Of a stretch of DNA of 19,663 nucleotides, positions 14,620 through 19,663 are shown piece after piece. Source of the stretch: Bacteriovoracaceae bacterium UBA2428 (GTDB lineage: Bacteria; Bdellovibrionota; UBA2428). Within the stretch, counting starts at the first letter, position 1. Each line of letters begins with the position of its first letter. The notes beneath the pieces were generated by a model. The model did not search any database. It saw nothing but the letters and a program-made list of their open reading frames with translations, and was not told where the DNA came from. The stretch spans positions 13,066 through 32,728 of the forward strand of contig DDRA01000033.1 in assembly GCA_002343545.1 (NCBI GenBank), read 5' to 3'. Both the position numbers and the translations under genes were made by a program.

Positions 14620-15940
14620 GGAAGACCTCCTCGAGCTTCGCCCGGACCGTGTTCAGGTCCGAACGCTCGCGAGTACCCTGTTTCAGGAAGGCGATGATCT
14701 TCGGGTAAAGGTCGATCGCGCGATCCCAATCGGGGTTCGTCCCTTTCCGGTAGCCGCCGATGTTGATGAGATCTTCGGCCGATCGGTAGATCGAAAGGAC
14801 TTCGCGAATCTGGGAGTTTCGGCGGAGATCGGTTTCGCTCGAGACGGCTTCGGTCAAACGCGAGATGCTTCCGAGCACGTCGATCGCCGGGTAATGGTTC
14901 CTCGTCGCGAGCTCGCGCGAAAGCAGGATGTGGCCGTCCACGATGGAACGGACGTTGTCGGCGATCGGGTCGTCGATATCGTTGCCTTCGACGAGCACCG
15001 TGTAGAGCCCCGTGATCGATCCGCCCTTGCGGCGCGCGCCCGCGCGTTCGAGGAGCTTGGGCATCGCCGCGAAGACCGAGGGCGTATACCCTTTCGTGGT
15101 CGGCGGCTCACCGGCGGCAAGGCCGATTTCACGCAGCGCCATTCCGTATCGGGTCACGGAATCCATCATGAGCATGACGTTCTGCCCCTGATCGCGGAAG
15201 TACTCCGCGATGGTCGCCGCCAGGAGCGCCCCGCGAACCCGAAGCACGGGGGACTCGTCGCTCGTAACGGCGACGACGATTGACTTCTTCATGCCCTCGG
15301 GGCCGAGGTCGCGTTCGAGGAACTCGGTGACCTCGCGTCCCCGTTCGCCGATGAGCGCGATCACGTTGATATCCGCCTTCGACTGTCGGGCGATCATACC
15401 CATCAGCACGGACTTGCCGACGCCCGAGGCCGCCATCACGGCCAGGCGCTGGCCGAGCCCAACGGGCATCGCCGCATCGATCGCGCGCACGCCCGTTTCG
15501 AGACGGTCCCGGATCGATGAACGTTCGAGCGGAGAAAGAGCGCCCGAGCGGATGGGGCGAATTTCTTCGGGGATCGGCTGGCTCTCGACGCCGAGCACCC
15601 GGCCGTAACCGTCGAGCAGCTGGCCGAGCATCCAAGGCCCCAACGAAACCGAAGTCGCGTCGGCTCCGCTTTCGATCCGGGCGCCCATGCCGATTCCTTC
15701 GGGATGCTGGAGCGGCATGAGCAGCGCCGTCTTATCGCGGAAGCCGACGACTTCCGCTTCGATCGGGTCGCGGCGGGGTTGCGTGATCCAGCAGACGCCC
15801 CCCACGACGGCACCCGGCAGCGTTCCCTCCACGATCGGGCCCAGCACCTTGCGCACGCGACCGGACTCCCGGAAGAGCGGCATCAGCTCGAGGCGCTTGA
15901 GGTAACGGCCCAGGTCGGGCGCGCTGGAGGCTTCGGCCAT
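14612..15940 (-). CDS. fliI: FliI, flagellum-specific export ATPase
   Basis: A 442-residue AAA-type ATPase related to the F1 beta subunit; it energises unloading of substrates at the export gate. The Walker A motif is at about 170-177 (AASGVGKS), ALIGERGREV at about 195-204 carries the catalytic-glutamate region, and Walker B reads VMLMMDSVTRYGMALRE with Asp260. LVEGNDIDDPIADNVRSIVD (316-335) is the diagnostic type III ATPase segment. Length is normal. The ATG is 2 nt after the fliH stop, with GGGG upstream in the fliH tail, so FliH and FliI are likely made together, as suits their 2:1 complex. Confidence 0.98.
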   Translation of the reverse strand: MAEASSAPDLGRYLKRLELMPLFRESGRVRKVLGPIVEGTLPGAVVGGVCWITQPRRDPIEAEVVGFRDKTALLMPLQHPEGIGMGARIESGADATSVSLGPWMLGQLLDGYGRVLGVESQPIPEEIRPIRSGALSPLERSSIRDRLETGVRAIDAAMPVGLGQRLAVMAASGVGKSVLMGMIARQSKADINVIALIGERGREVTEFLERDLGPEGMKKSIVVAVTSDESPVLRVRGALLAATIAEYFRDQGQNVMLMMDSVTRYGMALREIGLAAGEPPTTKGYTPSVFAAMPKLLERAGARRKGGSITGLYTVLVEGNDIDDPIADNVRSIVDGHILLSRELATRNHYPAIDVLGSISRLTEAVSSETDLRRNSQIREVLSIYRSAEDLINIGGYRKGTNPDWDRAIDLYPKIIAFLKQGTRERSDLNTVRAKLEEVFRG

Positions 15941-15942
15941 CG

Positions 15943-16797
15943 TCAGGTCCCCGTTCCTTCGAGCCGCATGTTTACGAGCGAGAGCATTTCTTTGCGGAGC
16001 TTGGCGAGACTGTCTTCGACGAACGAAGCGATTTCGCCGCTGGAACTCTCGACCACGCAGTCGCCGGCTTTGAGGGAGGAATCGACGTCGAAGGAGACTC
16101 GGCCGGATCGGGACATTTCCTCGATGGAACTGCGAATCTCGTCGATCGACTCGAAATCCGAGACGGCCAGGCGGATGCGGACGTCTTCTTCGCGCGCGAT
16201 ACGCGAGAGGATCGCGCCGAGCGTTTTATGGATCATTTCCGGTCGCTCGGATATATGCGTGTGCACCACGAGCTCGGCCAGGCGGAAGGAAACGTCCACG
16301 AGCTGGCGCTCGTAGTCACCGATCAGATCCTCGCGGGCTTTGCGGATCGCGCCGAGCGCCGAGGAGAGATTCTCGACCTGGGCGACGAGTCGGGCGCGCT
16401 CCGCCTCGTAGGCCTCGGCGCGGCCCTTCTCGAGCCCTTCGGCGTGACCGCGCTCCATCGCCTCGCGGCGAACGACGGAAAGCTGGTTCTCGACCTCTTC
16501 GGTCACGCGTTTCTCGAAGCGCCGTTGCTCCTCGACCTCGACCGAAAGCTGGCTCGAAACGAGTTCACTGAGGGAAAAGCGGCTCGACTTGGCCGTCTTG
16601 TCGGCCGTGAACTGCGAGCGGATCTGCTGGTAGCTCTGGCGATTCTGGGACCGGAGATCCCGCGACTCGTGAGGACGAACCTCGGCGCCCGGAGGCAAGA
16701 GGGGCTTCGAGGAGGCCGTCTGCCCAAAACGCACGAAACCTTCCGAGAGGCTGCGGGCGTTTTCGTCGCGAGACACGGGAGCCTTGTCCTTCGCCAT
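15943..16797 (-). CDS. fliH: FliH, regulator of the export ATPase
   Basis: A 284-residue protein that binds and restrains FliI and anchors it to FliN in the C-ring. The first ~85 residues are polar and variable. A long helical part contains EAMERGHAEGLEKGRAEAYE (112-131) with GxxxG-like repeats, the FliH hallmark. The C-terminal ~150 residues form the FliI-binding domain, with YERQLVDVSFRLAELVVHTH and a final CVVESSSGEIASFVEDSL. The ATG lies 3 nt after fliG; TAAGGA directly before it is too close to serve as a normal ribosome binding site, so translation may depend on coupling with fliG. Confidence 0.94.
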   Translation of the reverse strand: MAKDKAPVSRDENARSLSEGFVRFGQTASSKPLLPPGAEVRPHESRDLRSQNRQSYQQIRSQFTADKTAKSSRFSLSELVSSQLSVEVEEQRRFEKRVTEEVENQLSVVRREAMERGHAEGLEKGRAEAYEAERARLVAQVENLSSALGAIRKAREDLIGDYERQLVDVSFRLAELVVHTHISERPEMIHKTLGAILSRIAREEDVRIRLAVSDFESIDEIRSSIEEMSRSGRVSFDVDSSLKAGDCVVESSSGEIASFVEDSLAKLRKEMLSLVNMRLEGTGT

Positions 16798-16800
16798 TCC

Positions 16801-17838
16801 TTACACCATCCCGTCGCTGTCGCCGCCGCGCTCGATGAAGATCTTGCCTTCTTCCTCGAGACGTCGGGCGATGGCCACGATCGCTTGTTGGGCCGTTTCG
16901 ACGTCGGAGACGCGGATGGGCCCCATCGTATCCAGATCGTTCTTGATCATCTCCGCGCCGCGTTTGGACATGTTGCGGAAGACCTTGTCCTTCACGCCGT
17001 CCGGCGCGGACTTGAGGGCCTTGAGAAGGATTTCGTTGTTCACTTCCTTCAGGATCAGGCCCATGCCCTTTTCGTCGACCTTGACGAGGTCGTCGAAGAC
17101 GAACATGAGGCGACGGATTTCCTCGGCGAGCAGCGGGTCCTTCTCCTCGACCCGCGACATGATCGATTGCTCGGAGTTCTTGTCCATGAGGTTGAACATC
17201 TCCGCGACCGGCTCGACCCCGCCGAGCTTGGTCGTTTCGCCCGTCGCCATCGTGGCGAGGCCTTGCTTGAGGACTTCGTCGACCTGGTCGAGAAGGTCCG
17301 GACTGATGTAGTCGAGGTTCGCGACTCGAAGCACGACCTCGCCCTGCATCCCCTCGGGAAGGCGTTTGAGAACTTCGCTCTTCTTCTCGGGCGGCAGGTG
17401 GGCCACGATCAGCGCGACCGTCTGAGGGTGTTCGTTCATGAGGTAGTTCGCGAGGGTCCGCGTATCCACCATCTCGAGAGCTTCGAGGGACTTTTGCTGG
17501 ATCTGGCCGCCGCTCGCGCCGAAGATGACTTTCGCGCGGTCCTCACCCAGGGATTTGATGATGGCGTCGCGGTCGTTGATGCTGCCGAAGAGGACTTCGT
17601 TCTCTTCGCTTAGCGCGCGGTAGAACTCCATCATCACGACCTTGATGAGCCCGATCGGCGCCTTCTTCATTTTGGCCATGACCGAGATGACGCGGCGGAT
17701 GTCGTTATCCTTGAGATTCTTGAGGATCTTCCCCGAAACTTCCTCGCCCAGCGAGTTCATGATGAGGGCGGCGCGCTCGGCGCCGCTCAAGCGGGAGTTT
17801 TGATCCAGGACGACGTCTTTTTTTGGTTGCGGTGCCAT
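16801..17838 (-). CDS. fliG: FliG, rotor switch protein
   Basis: A 345-residue C-ring protein that binds FliF and contacts the stator to make torque. Seen: an N-terminal FliF-binding domain (about 18-110), the EHPQ motif near residue 140 (NEHPQTVALIVAHLPPEKKS), the hinge MFVFDDL before the C-terminal domain, and the torque helix. Aligning with E. coli FliG, K264 corresponds to Lys276, R281 to Arg293, D289 to Asp301 and R297 to Arg309. D288 is replaced by Asn300. A strong GAAGAAGGG site precedes the ATG, 12 nt after fliF. Confidence 0.98.
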   Translation of the reverse strand: MAPQPKKDVVLDQNSRLSGAERAALIMNSLGEEVSGKILKNLKDNDIRRVISVMAKMKKAPIGLIKVVMMEFYRALSEENEVLFGSINDRDAIIKSLGEDRAKVIFGASGGQIQQKSLEALEMVDTRTLANYLMNEHPQTVALIVAHLPPEKKSEVLKRLPEGMQGEVVLRVANLDYISPDLLDQVDEVLKQGLATMATGETTKLGGVEPVAEMFNLMDKNSEQSIMSRVEEKDPLLAEEIRRLMFVFDDLVKVDEKGMGLILKEVNNEILLKALKSAPDGVKDKVFRNMSKRGAEMIKNDLDTMGPIRVSDVETAQQAIVAIARRLEEEGKIFIERGGDSDGMV

Positions 17839-17850
17839 ACGCCCTTCTTC

Positions 17851-19512
17851 CTACTTCCGCTTGCCCGGTTTCTTGTCCGGCACGAGGTCCAACGCCAAGA
17901 GATCGCTGATGATGCGGGCGGCCTTGTCGGGCGACATGTCCACGAGCGACATGATCTTTTCCTTGAGGAGTTCGCCTTCGGCCTTTTCGATGTCGACCGT
18001 CTCCTCGAGCAAAGGCAGGTTGGCGAGCCCGGGCAGCGCGTTCGTCGCGGTGTTCTGCATCGTCTCGAGCTCCTCGACCGTGCGGGGGAGCACCGTCTCG
18101 ATCTTCGTCGTCGAGATGCCCGTGATCCAGCGAACGAATGGGCGCACGATGAGCATGAAGAAGAACATTACGATCAACCCGACCGTGCCGTAGCGGAGTA
18201 GCGAGTAGATCAGCTGCTGACGCTCACGCTGCGCGATGAGCTGATCGGCCTTGTCGAGGTCTTCCGAGGCGAAGGGAGAGCTTTCGATCGACACGCTGTC
18301 GCGGCCGTTCACGAAACCAACGGCGTCCTTGACGAGCTTCTCGATGGCGACGCGTTTTTCGTCGGCCAGCGGCTTCGTGCTGCTCTTGCCGGCGGGGTCG
18401 ACCGACGTCTCGTGGTTCACGAGCACGGCGACCGAAAGCCGCTTCACGCTTCCGAGGGCCTTCTCGCGGTTGCGGATCTTGTTCGAGACCTCGAACTGCT
18501 GGCGGTCGTTGGACTTCGCGACGGCCTGGCGCGACTCGGGTCCCGTCGACGCCGGCCCCGGAAGGGCCCCGCCGGCGCCGGCCACGCCCGCCGCGCCCGG
18601 AGAGGCGCGCGAGGCCTCCATGTTGTTTTCCTGCTTGTCCTGGGAACGCAGCGCCGTTTGTTCGGGATCGTAGAGGGTCTCGCGCTCGACGACGGGATCG
18701 AAATCCAGGTCGGCGTTCACTCGAACGACGACGTTGCCGCGGCCGACGATGCGGCTCACGATTTCTTCGACGCGGGCTTCGAGCTGCCGCTGGACCTGCG
18801 TCTGACGTTCGAGCATCGTCGTGGAAAGGACACCGATGGGATCGGCGGCCTGGCTCAACGCCACGCCCGAGGTGTCGACGACCGTGACCCGTTCCGGGCG
18901 CAGCCCTTCGATCGAAGCGGCCACGAGGTTCTGGATGCCGCGGACTTCTTCTTTCGCCAGGGTCTTGCCGGGGTGGAGTTCCACGACGACGCTTGCCTTC
19001 GGATCTTCCGTCTGCTCGAGGAAAGACGACTTCGGAGGCATCGAGACGTGCACGTTGCTCTTGCGGACCGAGCGGAGCGTATTGATCGTGCGGGTCAGCT
19101 CGCCCTGGAGGGCCCGGACGTAGTTGATCCGCTGGACGAAGCTCGAGGTTCCGAAACTCTCCTTGTCGAAAAGCTCGAGGCCCGGCTTCTGGCCGCCCGG
19201 CGTTCCGCGCACGGCGAGTTTCATCAGTGTCGGCTGCACGAGCTCCGGCGGAATCGAGATCGTACCGCCGTCGTTCGAGACGAGGTAGGGGATGTTCTCT
19301 TCCTGGAGGATTTTGACGAGCGCGATCGAGGCGTCCGGCTGCAGGTTCGTGTAGAGGGGAGCGAAGGACTTTTCCCCGACCCACACGCCGAGACCCACGA
19401 TGCAAGCGAGCAGAAGACCGAAGAGGGTAAGCGCGCCGACCTTCTTGCCGCCGCTGAGCTTATCCCACTGCTCGCCCAGGTCCCTAAGCAGATTTTGAAT
19501 CGATTGCCACAT
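17851..19512 (-). CDS. fliF: FliF, MS-ring protein
   Basis: A 553-residue inner-membrane protein that forms the MS ring, the base on which rod, rotor and export gate assemble. A membrane helix is at about 25-46, followed by FAPLYTNLQPD, the usual start of the ring-building motifs. The periplasmic part includes the secretin-like segment with GLRPERVTVVDTSG and an Ala/Gly/Pro-rich loop near residue 310. A second membrane helix is at about 441-459. The C-terminal tail (about 518-545, EKIMSLVDMSPDKAARIISD) is the FliG-binding helix. Start ATG with GAGGGG upstream, 15 nt after the preceding stop. Full length and typical. Confidence 0.98.
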   Translation of the reverse strand: MWQSIQNLLRDLGEQWDKLSGGKKVGALTLFGLLLACIVGLGVWVGEKSFAPLYTNLQPDASIALVKILQEENIPYLVSNDGGTISIPPELVQPTLMKLAVRGTPGGQKPGLELFDKESFGTSSFVQRINYVRALQGELTRTINTLRSVRKSNVHVSMPPKSSFLEQTEDPKASVVVELHPGKTLAKEEVRGIQNLVAASIEGLRPERVTVVDTSGVALSQAADPIGVLSTTMLERQTQVQRQLEARVEEIVSRIVGRGNVVVRVNADLDFDPVVERETLYDPEQTALRSQDKQENNMEASRASPGAAGVAGAGGALPGPASTGPESRQAVAKSNDRQQFEVSNKIRNREKALGSVKRLSVAVLVNHETSVDPAGKSSTKPLADEKRVAIEKLVKDAVGFVNGRDSVSIESSPFASEDLDKADQLIAQRERQQLIYSLLRYGTVGLIVMFFFMLIVRPFVRWITGISTTKIETVLPRTVEELETMQNTATNALPGLANLPLLEETVDIEKAEGELLKEKIMSLVDMSPDKAARIISDLLALDLVPDKKPGKRK

Positions 19513-19527
19513 CGTACGTCACGCCCC

Positions 19528-19663
19528 TCAAACCGGCATCTTCATGATTTCTTGGTAGGCCTCCACGACCTTCCCGCGAACGGCGGTCACCGGGTGGTCG
19601 GGATTGTAGGTCAGGCGCGGCGGATTGGGGGCCTGGCGAACTTCGCCGAACCGAACTTCCGTG
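19528..19663 (-). CDS. 3' end of a FliE-like gene; upstream half reads like FlgC (possible chimera)
   Basis: The last 44 codons of a gene entering from the right edge. The final 20 residues (VRGKVVEAYQEIMKMPV at the end) are the typical FliE C-terminus, and FliE is expected directly before fliF. However, the 24 residues before them (EVRFGEVRQAPNPPRLTYNPDHP) do not fit FliE. They match the FlgC pattern 'V..V......P..LvY.PghP', which in FlgC stands about 30 residues before its own C-terminus. FlgC and FliE are both rod-base proteins and flgC normally lies just upstream of fliE. The reading frame is continuous with no stop. It may be a divergent FliE, a natural in-frame deletion that fuses flgC to fliE, or a collapsed assembly. 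Only the FliE-like end and the position are certain. Confidence 0.75.
   Translation of the reverse strand, partial: TEVRFGEVRQAPNPPRLTYNPDHPVTAVRGKVVEAYQEIMKMPV

Noticed and set aside
1..19663. Mobile elements, tRNA, CRISPR or defence genes
   Set aside because: The window is packed with flagellar genes in one orientation; no transposase, tRNA-like fold, spaced repeat array or foreign-looking segment was seen.

Overview
This window is one continuous stretch of a flagellar gene cluster. All 22 genes I can support (two of them cut by the window edges) lie on the minus strand, so transcription runs from high to low coordinates. Base composition is visibly GC-rich (I estimate about 60%, not counted). 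The order is flgC/fliE-fliF-fliG-fliH-fliI-fliJ-motE-like-fliK-flgD-TIGR02530 gene-flgE, then fliL-fliM-fliN-fliO-fliP-fliQ-fliR-flhB-flhA-flhF-flhG. Together with a sigma-54 type promoter and the flhF/flhG pair, which usually sets polar flagellar number and place, this suggests a polarly flagellated Gram-negative bacterium. Bdellovibrionota or another former deltaproteobacterial lineage is the best guess; this is inference from gene order and protein style, not a database match.

Right part (about 9125-19663): basal body, rotor and hook genes. At the right edge is the 3' end of a gene whose last 20 codons look like FliE but whose preceding codons look like FlgC. Then come fliF (MS ring), fliG (rotor switch), fliH/fliI/fliJ (export ATPase complex), a MotE/YlxF-like membrane protein, fliK (hook-length ruler), flgD (hook cap), a conserved TIGR02530-type protein and flgE (hook). 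Spacing is tight (overlaps or gaps of 2-33 nt), except for a 78-nt gap before flgD holding a strong hairpin and a 146-nt structured gap before flgE. A GC-rich hairpin resembling an intrinsic terminator follows flgE.

Middle (8941-9124): the only clear control region. From right to left it holds the terminator hairpin, two copies of TTTGACGA exactly 21 bp apart, and a near-perfect -24/-12 sigma-54 promoter directed at fliL.

Left part (1-8940): fliL, the C-ring genes fliM and fliN, the whole export gate (fliO, fliP, fliQ, fliR, flhB, flhA), the SRP-type GTPase flhF, and the first 31 codons of flhG. Start/stop overlaps and ribosome binding sites inside preceding genes point to one translationally coupled operon. 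Several starts are not ATG (fliJ, fliL and flhG GTG; flhB TTG), and each has a good Shine-Dalgarno sequence.

I saw no tRNA, rRNA, mobile element, CRISPR array or defence system. No gap between genes exceeds 300 nt. The least ordinary signals are the apparent in-frame FlgC/FliE chimera at the right edge and the compact control region in front of fliL.
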